Assembly (NCBI GenBank): GCA_946414075.1
Contig: CAMKNA010000001.1
Location: forward strand, 1-64,000
Length of the DNA stretch: 64,000 bases
DNA from: an uncultured Fibrobacter sp.
Lineage (GTDB): Bacteria > Fibrobacterota > Fibrobacteria > Fibrobacterales > Fibrobacteraceae
Direction: 5' to 3'
The position numbers were made by a program, and so were the translations under genes. A model generated the notes under the pieces. It was given only the letters and a program-made list of their open reading frames with translations, had not been told where the DNA came from and did no database searches. The first letter of the stretch is position 1; each line of letters starts with the position of its first letter. This document shows positions 46,459 through 53,578 of the stretch, in pieces.

Positions 46459-46854
46459 TTATTTACGGCGGTAAAACATTAAATAAGAAGTCCCGAGCGC
46501 ATCGGCCAACTTCTTTGACATGAGCATAGAAATGGGCCTGGCCCCCCGCTCAAGCGAATTGTAGTTCTGCTTCGCGAGACCGACCTTTTGTGCCAACTGC
46601 GCCTGCGTAAGACCAGCATTCACGCGCATTATTTTCAACGCCTTGGCAGGATCAATCCTTTTTTTGGCCTTCTTGTACCAGTCCATTCCTTCCACCGGCT
46701 CCAGGACATCGTCGTCTTCATCGATACGGACGGAATCGGGGAACAGTGCATCCAAAAAAGCAATGACAGGTTTCGGGATATTCTTGCCCGAGACCTTGAA
46801 CGACACCGGTTCATCAGTGATCTGCATAGGGGGCGCTTCCACGACTGCCTGCAT
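46459..46854 (-). CDS. XRE-family helix-turn-helix protein, antitoxin-like
   Basis: 131 residues from ATG 46854 (GGAGGT upstream). The C-terminal half is a lambda-repressor-type HTH: KALKIMRVNAGLTQAQLAQK, then VGLAKQNYNSLERGARPIS. The N-terminal 60 residues are acidic (DEDDDVLEPVEGMDW), as in some antitoxins, but no toxin gene is adjacent. It probably represses its own promoter at the AT-rich near-palindrome just upstream. It is the first gene of the accessory region. Confidence 0.8.
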   Translation of the reverse strand: MQAVVEAPPMQITDEPVSFKVSGKNIPKPVIAFLDALFPDSVRIDEDDDVLEPVEGMDWYKKAKKRIDPAKALKIMRVNAGLTQAQLAQKVGLAKQNYNSLERGARPISMLMSKKLADALGTSYLMFYRRK

Positions 46855-46878
46855 ATGTAACCTCCACCGTATATAATA

Positions 46879-46907
46879 AAAATATATTACTTTTTATTAC
46901 TTGTCAA
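46879..46907 (-). promoter_or_regulatory. Promoter of the XRE gene
   Basis: TTGACA (46902-46907) and TATTTT (46879-46884) are 17 bp apart on the minus strand. An AT-rich near-palindrome (46870-46891, GTAATATA..TATTATATAC) covers the -10 box and could be an autoregulatory operator. Confidence 0.55.
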
Positions 46908-46989
46908 CAACTGCATAAAAAAAGGAACCGGACACAATTTGCGACCAGTTTCCACCAATAGATTCAGGACAGCACTCAACTTCTTTCAT
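46897..46989 (-). CDS. Candidate 30-residue peptide with its own promoter
   Basis: A short frame with AGGAG 6 nt upstream reads MKEVECCPESIGGNWSQIVS, then ten more residues to TAA (a second ATG lies one codon upstream). A near-consensus promoter at 47050-47078 precedes it. A terminator-like hairpin (46917-46953) lies inside the frame, before its stop, so the transcript may be a small RNA, a leader controlling the XRE gene, or a real peptide. The two cysteines are adjacent. No family recognised. Confidence 0.4.
   Translation of the reverse strand: MKEVECCPESIGGNWSQIVSGSFFYAVVDK
46917..46953 (-). terminator. Terminator-like hairpin before the XRE gene
   Basis: On the minus strand GGAA-CTGG pairs with CCGGTTCC (one bulged A), followed by a run of seven T. 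It would end a transcript from the 47050-47078 promoter after about 125 nt. Confidence 0.6.
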
Positions 46990-47049
46990 CATCAACTCCT
47001 ATGGCTTACAAGCGGAAAAAGCCAAAGACTACACGTTTGTTCACTATCA

Positions 47050-47078
47050 AATATACACAAACGCGGGGCGGTTGTCAA
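47050..47078 (-). promoter_or_regulatory. Strong sigma70-like promoter
   Basis: TTGACA (47073-47078), exactly 17 bp, then TATATT (47050-47055) on the minus strand. Expected start of transcription near 47043, upstream of the small frame at 46897-46989. Confidence 0.7.
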
Positions 47079-47133
47079 TAGCCGTGGCCAAAAAAATCAA
47101 TTATGCAACTTATTGTTGACAAAAGTGACTTAC

Positions 47134-47229
47134 GGGCGTTCCCTGCTGCGCAGCCCCTTTTACCCGCCTAAGGGCCGAGCACAGGACACCGGCGGCCCTT
47201 CCGGCCCTTCGGGCTTCGATCCCTAACGC
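47134..47229 (+). repeat. Structured dispersed repeat, copy A
   Basis: Starts GGGCGTTCCCTGCTGCGCAG and ends GGGCTTCGATCCCTAACGC. It lacks the variable middle hairpin found in copies C, E and F. Its long stem is AAGGGCCG/CGGCCCTT, where other copies have GAGGGCCG/CGGCCCTC, a paired change. It separates the XRE block from the membrane protein-ATPase block. Confidence 0.85.
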
Positions 47230-47324
47230 AAAATTCACACAGCAGTCCTTACAAACCGTTCTAAGCGATATACATCATCAAAAGAACTTCTTTGTGAATC
47301 CTACGCCGTTCGAACAACAGTAAT

Positions 47325-47789
47325 CTACAGCAGATATGATGCAGGCGTATTTACAACAATCAACTTCGCATTTAGGGCACTAATTTTCTTCATGCCCTTT
47401 TGGATCAGTGGCGAAGATGCCGGGAAATGGTTCTTACCTACAACAAATGCAAGTTTTTGTTGATCACAATCAGGATTCAGTCGAGGATCCGCAAGAGAAG
47501 TCTCAAGTTGTTTGATAGCGTGTCCAATATTACCACCCTTCAATTCTACAAAACAAAATAGCGGACTCGATCTTTCTACAAGCAGCTTATCACAGCGCAA
47601 GCTGCTCTCTGCAGACGGGATAACACTCCCATCGACATTTACCTTCAGGCAAGACTTCTTTGACTTATTAACAAAAGTAATGCTGCTTTTCTGTTCTTCG
47701 AACTTGATGTTAGAATCCCTAGTCGAACAACAAGAGCCTTTGGGCAACGAACCCGCCCATTCCTTCAATGCCGATTCAAACTTTTTCAT
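47325..47789 (-). CDS. Small partner of the ATPase, candidate PD-(D/E)XK nuclease
   Basis: 154 residues. After a beta-rich first half, RCDKLLVERSSPLFCFVELK, then GGNIGHAIKQLETSL, gives a D-X(14-18)-E-X-K core followed by a helix with Gln, as in PD-(D/E)XK nucleases. The same pattern occurs in 62255-62698 (RCDYIIG..FLELKGKNFKQAIRQVQ). The start overlaps the ATPase stop by 4 bp, so the two are cotranslated. No signal peptide or membrane segment. Nuclease activity is an inference from the motif. Confidence 0.6.
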   Translation of the reverse strand: MKKFESALKEWAGSLPKGSCCSTRDSNIKFEEQKSSITFVNKSKKSCLKVNVDGSVIPSAESSLRCDKLLVERSSPLFCFVELKGGNIGHAIKQLETSLADPRLNPDCDQQKLAFVVGKNHFPASSPLIQKGMKKISALNAKLIVVNTPASYLL

Positions 47790-48955
47790 AGATCAAGCAG
47801 CCGGCTAAATTCGTTCGAAATATCCAGTGATGCAGAATCCAGGAACGACTGCGCAATCAGCCGGTTTTCCTTGTCCATCAAGTTCTTTACGCGCCCATTG
47901 CTTACACCATAAACGCGAACATCGTCAAAATCAACAAAATCCTTTTGACCCACAATCTTCTCAGCACTCTGCCTAGCAGCATCTCTCTTCGCTGCAGAAT
48001 CGTGCGCCTGAATCAAATTATTCAACGAAGACAGTATATATGGGCTATGGGTACTTACAAACAAGGAATTGTTCGAATTCCCGTTCAGCTTCTGAGCGAA
48101 CCACTTAACAAGCCCGTACTGTGCCTTCGGGAATAGATTCTGTTCAGGTTCTTCAAGGAAAACCTTGACACCGCAATTTTTCAGGTAGTTATCGGCAATC
48201 CCCATATTTTTCAGTTTTGGGTCTTGCTCAATAATATCCTTAAGCATCAGGTCTGTCTGCATTTTCCGGAGACTCGCCGGCTCGGACACAAGCGAGATAT
48301 CGAACAGATATGACAAAAGGGCATACTGCGGAATCAAAGACTGCAGGCCGCTTGAAGCATTAGAGAACTTCAACTGTTTCCCGTTCAATGCTACATGGTC
48401 CGACTTGTCCGCATCATCATAGAAATACGACACGCCCATATTCAGAATATCCAACTTGTGCCGGTTGTCAAAATTTCGGCGTGCCACATCCCATTCCGCC
48501 ATATAGTTGCGAATGTTGTTGAACTTGTCAAAGTTTACATCGAGCCAATTTGGGATAGACGCAACAATGTTACGCTCTGCAGGGATATAGGTGTTTTTTG
48601 TACGCCTATAATTCCAACGCTTATTTGTCCATTCAAAATGCGTTCCAATGAGCAGATTCTTATCAAAGTTTATCTTGAACTGTAAAGTCTCCGACTTATA
48701 GGAAATTTCAGAACCCGGATAGGCATACCCATCCAGTTTATGGAATAAAACCAAATGGTACTTTACCACGTCTGGATTTACCCAATCGCCCGGGGACTGA
48801 GTCAATTGAATATGTTTTTCAATCCAATTGCAGAAACTGGCAATTTTAAGGATAGTGCTCTTGCCCGAGCTCTGCGGCCCAACAAGGACATTAATCCTCT
48901 TGAAATCCACCACAGCCTGTTTGACAGGTCCAAAATTCTTAATTGACAGCTTCAT
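47786..48955 (-). CDS. OLD/AAA-type ATPase of a two- or three-gene defence-like module
   Basis: 389 residues from ATG 48955 (KLSIKNFGPVKQAVVDFKRI). Walker A is VGPQSSGKSTILK; the signature-like FSNASSGLQSLIPQ is near 205; Walker B is VFLEEPEQNLFP near 275; the D-loop/H-motif is FVSTHSPYILSSLNNLIQ near 310. There is no coiled-coil insert or TOPRIM domain, so it is not a full OLD nuclease. It shares the TTHSPYILSSLNN region and the C-terminal EF..LL motif with the ATPase at 62708-63889. A -10-like box lies 6 nt before ATG, with a palindrome further upstream. Confidence 0.85.
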   Translation of the reverse strand: MKLSIKNFGPVKQAVVDFKRINVLVGPQSSGKSTILKIASFCNWIEKHIQLTQSPGDWVNPDVVKYHLVLFHKLDGYAYPGSEISYKSETLQFKINFDKNLLIGTHFEWTNKRWNYRRTKNTYIPAERNIVASIPNWLDVNFDKFNNIRNYMAEWDVARRNFDNRHKLDILNMGVSYFYDDADKSDHVALNGKQLKFSNASSGLQSLIPQYALLSYLFDISLVSEPASLRKMQTDLMLKDIIEQDPKLKNMGIADNYLKNCGVKVFLEEPEQNLFPKAQYGLVKWFAQKLNGNSNNSLFVSTHSPYILSSLNNLIQAHDSAAKRDAARQSAEKIVGQKDFVDFDDVRVYGVSNGRVKNLMDKENRLIAQSFLDSASLDISNEFSRLLDL

Positions 48956-48977
48956 ACCACAAAAATACAAATTCATC

Positions 48978-48994
48978 TTGTCACAAAGTGACAA
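48978..48994. promoter_or_regulatory. 17-bp perfect palindrome upstream of the ATPase
   Basis: TTGTCAC-AAA-GTGACAA is a perfect inverted repeat 23 bp before the ATPase start codon, at the expected place for an operator over the -35 region. A close relative lies at 56467-56483 at the same distance from another island operon, and the downstream ATGAATT and TGTATTTTT are also shared. Confidence 0.6.
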
Positions 48995-48995
48995 A

Positions 48996-49697
48996 TCATG
49001 AGATTTTGGCAGATTTTTTGCCGTTCTTCGGAATTTTGCTTATATACGGTTCGAAATACTTATCGAAATTCTCATCGGAGAGTTCGTTGTTCCAGAAGGC
49101 CTCTATATCTCGTTCTAGCTCAATAACGTCTTGGGTGTTGGCCAACTTGTTCAGCATATCGAGCGCTTCGTGATTCAGCCAGACATCTTGCAAGGTGGCA
49201 ACGCCCTTATCTGCGAAAGCGGCCCTCACCTGCTCAAAAGCCTTCATGAACACTTCCCTTTGCGTAAGGATAACCTGGAGTTCCCTTGAACTCAGTTCAA
49301 GGAATCTTTTCATAATCTTTTCTAATTGGCCTATAATCACCGGATCAGACTTAAAAATCAGTTTCGCCATGCCAAACGTATTGCAGACTAGACTTCTATG
49401 TTCCTGCTGTTTTTTCACGTTTGATTCATTCGGCAAAATTCCCAACTTGAGATTTACACTCGGGTATTTCGTAATAAAAACTCGCCCGCAATCAGCAAAA
49501 ACCTTGTAGATATCAAGGATTCTGTTTTCGCGATCCAGCAGAAGTTTCTGCTCATGGCTGTTTTTTTGGAAACGATATTGATACCAGGCAATCAAGATTG
49601 TCGCCACAACTAACAAAAGGGAGAACAAACCTAACACGCAGGTGTTAAGGAATGTAGAGTTGAGAAATTGGTCGGTAGCGAGCTCACAATAATCCAT
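48996..49697 (-). CDS. Single-pass membrane protein upstream of the ATPase
   Basis: 233 residues. One N-terminal helix (NTCVLGLFSLLLVVATILIA) is followed by a basic, helical cytoplasmic domain (YQYRFQKNSHEQKLLLDREN). Layout resembles small membrane proteins found in phage-defence loci, but I do not recognise the family. It stops 40 bp before the ATPase start and lies in the same repeat-bounded block. TATATT lies 7 nt before ATG, with no Shine-Dalgarno sequence. Confidence 0.7.
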   Translation of the reverse strand: MDYCELATDQFLNSTFLNTCVLGLFSLLLVVATILIAWYQYRFQKNSHEQKLLLDRENRILDIYKVFADCGRVFITKYPSVNLKLGILPNESNVKKQQEHRSLVCNTFGMAKLIFKSDPVIIGQLEKIMKRFLELSSRELQVILTQREVFMKAFEQVRAAFADKGVATLQDVWLNHEALDMLNKLANTQDVIELERDIEAFWNNELSDENFDKYFEPYISKIPKNGKKSAKIS

Positions 49698-49737
49698 ACA
49701 TGGTAATATAATAACTTCTTTATTTAAAAAAGAGCAA

Positions 49738-49828
49738 TCCCCGCTGCGCAGCCCCTTATACCCGCCTAGAGGGCCGAGTGCGGGACACCGGCGGCCCTCC
49801 CGGCCCTACAGGCTTCGATCCCTAACAC
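49738..49828 (+). repeat. Structured dispersed repeat, copy B
   Basis: The left end is truncated (begins near CCCCGCTGCGCAG) and the middle hairpin is absent, as in copy A. The long stem GAGGGCCG/CGGCCCTC is intact around a 15-nt loop. It ends GGCTTCGATCCCTAACAC. Confidence 0.82.
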
Positions 49829-50173
49829 AGAATATAGGCGGCGCGAGAAGCAATGTTGCAAGAGGCTGGAAGCCTAATGCGAAAGCAAAAGAAATAAAAA
49901 CATTGCATTCCTTCCGTAAGCTTCCCCATAATTGGGTAGCAGACAATTAGACCTCCTGTCTATTTTGTTCGCACGGAATTGTGCAGGCCCAAATTAGACA
50001 GGTTTTCATGTCTCCGGAATCGCGGTTTCCGATTAATCGGTACGACGGTTTCCTTTACTCCGGTTTCATAGTGTAATTCACTCCGGAATACTCACCATTG
50101 TTTCACCTTTTGGGGGTTGCGCAATGAATATAGCAGCTTATGCTACCCTCTTATTAAACTCCTGCATAGTCCA
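49829..50173. other. Gene-poor stretch right of repeat B
   Basis: No convincing gene. At 49861-49881 the text GAGGCTGGAAGCCTAATGCG resembles 56887-56904 near repeat D (GTGGCTGGAGGCCTAACGC), a second small shared motif ending in TAAYGC. Three CCGGAG boxes and a possible 18-codon minus-strand frame (ATG near 50009) are seen, too weak to call. Confidence 0.4.
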
Positions 50174-50788
50174 CTATTTTTGCGAAAGAAACGCAGCCCT
50201 ATCAAAAGGGCGACCATCCATATAATAAAGAGAGCCCATATGTGCAACCAATACTTCACGTAATCCAGGTAGATTAATGAATGTCGTTCCTTCAGTAGCT
50301 CCCATACTAGCAATGGCCGAATCTTTAATATCAACAGGTCGTTTCATGTATTGGAAAACTTCACCATAAACGTTTTCGAGGACATTTCCACCACTATGAA
50401 GAGCATCAAAGCTAGCACCAAATTTACTATGATAAAGATTTTGCCGTGCGTCTTTGATAATCGCAGCATGTGTCCACTTTCCATCCTTGGAGTACAAAGC
50501 CACCTTATCAAAACCACCTTCAAAAGAAGCATCATTGCATTTTACAAAAGAAAGCTTTTCAAAAGCAGCAACAAGTGACTCGGGGTTATTATCTTTTGGA
50601 ACACCATCTGGCCACCAATGCCAAGAAATTGCGGCAGGATCAACCCAGCGATCTTGGACTCCCATAGCAAATGCAATACAATTGTATGCATACGTGCATG
50701 GACTTGTCACTTTAAAATTCACATCCGATGCCAGCCTTGGGAAACCAGCAGTTAAACTTTGCCTAGAACTTGCAGAATTGAAATCCAT
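50174..50788 (-). CDS. DUF7689-like protein with Cys/His pair, last gene of the protease operon
   Basis: 204 residues. YAYNCIAFAMGVQDRWVDP (Cys near 36) and KWTHAAIIKDARQNLYHSKF (His near 107) match a family I know as DUF7689, in which Cys and His could form a papain-like catalytic pair. WHWWPDGVPKDN lies between. The start overlaps the preceding gene by 37 bp. No signal peptide. Hydrolase activity is inferred only from the conserved Cys/His arrangement. Confidence 0.65.
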   Translation of the reverse strand: MDFNSASSRQSLTAGFPRLASDVNFKVTSPCTYAYNCIAFAMGVQDRWVDPAAISWHWWPDGVPKDNNPESLVAAFEKLSFVKCNDASFEGGFDKVALYSKDGKWTHAAIIKDARQNLYHSKFGASFDALHSGGNVLENVYGEVFQYMKRPVDIKDSAIASMGATEGTTFINLPGLREVLVAHMGSLYYMDGRPFDRAAFLSQK

Positions 50789-51183
50789 GCGCTACAAACA
50801 TCCTTAAGAGAAACATAACCTTCCGTTTTCACATAATTAGGATAAATTTTGTCCAGAGCATAGACAATTGGATCCGGAGATGTTTTTATAATTTCATAAA
50901 TTTCTGGAACAGCATCTTCACCCATATCGACTATTTTTTGAAAATTTGGATTGTCAAAGTTATTAACCGATAAGTAATTTGTTTCGTCATTCCATATCTC
51001 ATAATTAGTTTTAAAAGTACTTAAGAGAGAATCCTTATCCAAATTAATTTTTTTCGTTTCTTCATTCAGAGAAGACAACGTCGCACTAAATGAGACATTG
51101 GCACCAACATCTAAAGGCATATTATGAGAAATTTTTTTCTCATCTTTATAAATTCGGCTTTCAAAAATTTTTGTCATAATCAT
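50752..51183 (-). CDS. Unknown cytoplasmic protein of the protease operon
   Basis: 143 residues. The C-terminal part (NNFDNPNFQKIVDMGEDAVP, then EIYEIIKTSPDPIVYALDKI) resembles a widespread small domain found in uncharacterised operons. The start overlaps the upstream DUF6941-like gene by 4 bp (ATGA). Function unknown. Confidence 0.65.
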   Translation of the reverse strand: MIMTKIFESRIYKDEKKISHNMPLDVGANVSFSATLSSLNEETKKINLDKDSLLSTFKTNYEIWNDETNYLSVNNFDNPNFQKIVDMGEDAVPEIYEIIKTSPDPIVYALDKIYPNYVKTEGYVSLKDVCSAWISILQVLGKV

Positions 51184-51563
51184 TTATTCCTTTTTACAAA
51201 AAAAGAATATTCACCCAATTGTTGATCTTTTATTTGTACAATTATAGAATAAATGCCTTCTTTTTCAATTGGAACACCTTGAATTGTAGTAGCAAGTGAA
51301 ATATGAGACGTTTCCGTAACAGCGCTCACATTTATATCAGATGTTATTTCAACAGGAATACGTTTTTTTTGGGGATCTAACAAAATAATTTTTAACGGAC
51401 CAATTACGCATTCTCCCATTTCTATAAGAATTCTCATTGCCAAACTTAATGATATCTTAATCGGAATTGCATGGACCTTGAATCCATCCGTAACACCAAC
51501 AATGGTCAACTTTCCATTATAATTGAAGGCACCATCACATATCGTAAAAAGTTCTATTTTCAT
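51180..51563 (-). CDS. DUF6941-like beta-sandwich protein
   Basis: 127 residues. The start MKIELFTICDGAFNYNGKLT, then IVGVTDGF, and the C-terminal GIYSIIVQIKDQQLGEY-type strand fit the DUF6941 family as I know it. No catalytic residues stand out; it may be a scaffold or ligand-binding protein. It is coupled to the next gene by a 4-bp overlap. Confidence 0.65.
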   Translation of the reverse strand: MKIELFTICDGAFNYNGKLTIVGVTDGFKVHAIPIKISLSLAMRILIEMGECVIGPLKIILLDPQKKRIPVEITSDINVSAVTETSHISLATTIQGVPIEKEGIYSIIVQIKDQQLGEYSFFVKRNK

Positions 51564-51635
51564 ACTTTATGTATCTCACTCTTTGAATTCACTGCAAAAA
51601 AATTTAAACTAGATCGTCTATTACTAATTCAGAAC

Positions 51636-51848
51636 TCATTTCTGAACTTTTCTTAAATCCAAAGCAGATGCATTAAATTCCACATTTGAAGAATCAACAC
51701 CAATATCTAAATTGAATCCGCGTCGTTTCGTCAATCCAGAATTAACCATTTTTTCATATTCACGCGAGAACTCCACATAATCATCATAAAAACTTTTATT
51801 AAACGAATCGCATTTCCCAACCAGTTTTTCAACATCTTCTGCTATCAT
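51636..51848 (-). CDS. Small acidic protein of the protease operon
   Basis: 70 residues, charged, with a helical first half (DVEKLVGKCDSFNKSFYDDY). It overlaps the end of the protease gene by 4 bp, so it is translated with it. No family recognised. Confidence 0.6.
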   Translation of the reverse strand: MIAEDVEKLVGKCDSFNKSFYDDYVEFSREYEKMVNSGLTKRRGFNLDIGVDSSNVEFNASALDLRKVQK

Positions 51849-52708
51849 ATAAACAACCTCGTATGAATAAAAATTTCCACCTTATTACGATTAACAAAAT
51901 CAGACATCAAATCATGGTATTCTTTAATAGCTTTTTTTAATTCATCTTTTTGACCAAAATCCTCAATACGCAATTTGAGTTCATTTTGAAGGGTGTACAT
52001 ATTAATAGGACGAGCATGAGATTTCCATCTTTTGTTGTCACTTAAAGTACTCGCAATTTCCTGAGCTCTCTGTTGTTTTTCTTCATCAGTAACTGCATTG
52101 CCTGAACTTTTATGCGTAGACCAATTTTTAAACTTATACTTGACCAACCATTCTTTCAAAAGATCAATAGTCAAGTCTTTGGCTTGTTCATACAATCTAA
52201 GTTCAGCCAAATCCATTTCTTTAAGCAACAAAAACTCAGCTTGTGTAAAATCCTTTTCTTTTGCTCTACATAGCAAACCTTCAACCTTATCTAGATAACC
52301 GAGTGCAGGCACATATTTCCCTTCACGATTTCGAACCTGTGGATCAATCGGCCCAAGAACACTAAAATAGTCCATTAGGATTTCATTTCCACTCATGCAA
52401 AAAATCGTGCCCGCACTATATGCGTGATCCGGAATGATAAAATTCACAACACCATAATAGTGACGAACAATGTTCACAAAACGTTCCACAGCAATAGCTG
52501 AACCACCTGAGGTGGTCAGCATGATGTACAACGATTCTTTTTTAGAGGGGTCATTTGCAAGTTGTTCAACAATGTGACGGAACTCTGACTCCATGCCATC
52601 AAGAATGGGGCTTGAAAAAACCAGAACATCCGCATTTAATAGATTCTCCAAAGACTTAAGGTCCTGGTTCAAGTGTTCCTTGATTGTATCAATTGTAGGA
52701 ATATTCAC
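51845..52708 (-). CDS. ClpP-fold serine protease, SDH proteinase family
   Basis: 287 residues, GTG start at 52708. The ClpP-like core is clear: LYIMLTTSGGSAIAVERFVN near 64-83, then IPDHAYSAGTIFCMSGNEIL near 97-116, whose Ser in YSAGT is the likely nucleophile, then DYFSVLGPIDPQV. This fits the serine dehydrogenase proteinase (PF01972) group, related to SppA and ClpP. No signal peptide is seen, so it is cytosolic or peripheral. It heads a five-gene overlapping operon. TATATT lies 6 nt before GTG with no Shine-Dalgarno sequence. Confidence 0.82.
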   Translation of the reverse strand: MNIPTIDTIKEHLNQDLKSLENLLNADVLVFSSPILDGMESEFRHIVEQLANDPSKKESLYIMLTTSGGSAIAVERFVNIVRHYYGVVNFIIPDHAYSAGTIFCMSGNEILMDYFSVLGPIDPQVRNREGKYVPALGYLDKVEGLLCRAKEKDFTQAEFLLLKEMDLAELRLYEQAKDLTIDLLKEWLVKYKFKNWSTHKSSGNAVTDEEKQQRAQEIASTLSDNKRWKSHARPINMYTLQNELKLRIEDFGQKDELKKAIKEYHDLMSDFVNRNKVEIFIHTRLFI

Positions 52709-52927
52709 AATAGTAATATACTTTTTTTTTGTATCAAACTATATCAAGATTTAAATAGAAACAACTTTTTCTCCTAATATTAGCACATTTTTACACAATC
52801 GTGCGTAAAAAGAACTTCGCCACACTCTTGATTTATCAAAAATAGCAAACCTTTTTTACGTAAGGCTGCGACCATCTCGCCGGACATGACGAGGAACAAG
52901 CATTTTATCGATTATGAATACCCCCAG

Positions 52928-53403
52928 TCACCACCCCACAATTTTCCGCTTTACCCGTCCAAGTAATCCCCGCACGCGGATATACATCCGCTTCAGGGGT
53001 GACGGGTAGGGGCAATACATTTTTATCAGCTGGTCGAGGGTGTATTTGTCCAGGTTGGCGAAGAATTCAGAGCGCTTGGGGTGCGGTTTGCTGGAACGGA
53101 CGATGCAGGGATTGCCGGCGATGGCGTTTTCGACCTTAGAATCGCATTGGATGACTTTATCGGCGACGGATTCAAATAGCATACTACCTGGAGTAGTATT
53201 CAAGAGAACCACCGACGCTCCCTTGTTGTCGTTCATTTCGGGGTGATACTTGGAGACTCGCCAATAGTCGCCCTGAGTGATGTCGGCTATTCGGGGCATC
53301 TTGCGGTAGTGGCAGTCATCGCAAGAGACATTCTGGCAAATACGGCTCAGGAACAGGCGCATGTATTTCGAGCGACCATGATGCTGCCCACAGGGGGCCT
53401 TAT
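52928..53403 (-). pseudogene. Truncated FrhB/F420-dehydrogenase-beta-like gene (C-terminal part)
   Basis: About 150 residues match the C-terminal half of FrhB-type proteins: SCDDCHYRKMPRIADITQGD, YWRVSKYHPEMNDNKGASVV, then LLNTTPGS. The Cys pair fits the iron-sulfur/Cys region. The N-terminal half is missing: upstream the frame runs straight into repeat copy C, which is not protein-like. The piece is GC-rich compared with neighbours, as in core genome. Such genes usually sit in polysaccharide clusters. Confidence 0.75.
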
Positions 53404-53535
53404 GGGCGTTCCCTGCTGCGCAGGGGCGGGCTCTCGCGGCACGAAGCCGTGGCGTCACCCCACGGCTTCCCCGCCTAGAGGGCCGACGCAGGATACAGGC
53501 GTCCCTCCCGGCCTTACGGGCTTCGATTCCTAATT
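53404..53535 (+). repeat. Structured dispersed repeat, copy C
   Basis: Full length. Hairpin 1: CCCTGC/GCAGGG (53411-53416 with 53420-53425). Hairpin 2: GAAGCCGTGG/CCACGGCTTC (53443-53452 with 53460-53469), loop 7. Hairpin 3: GAGGGCCG with CGTCCCTC, one mismatch. Ends CTTCGATTCCTAAT. The truncated FrhB-like gene abuts its left end. Confidence 0.88.
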
Positions 53536-53578
53536 CAATCACAGATAGCAAGGATTATCTCCCGTCCCAAAGAACATT

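Noticed and set aside
53404..53551. N-terminal 50 residues of the frame reading through repeat C
   Set aside because: They are translated repeat sequence; only the FrhB-like part is gene-derived.
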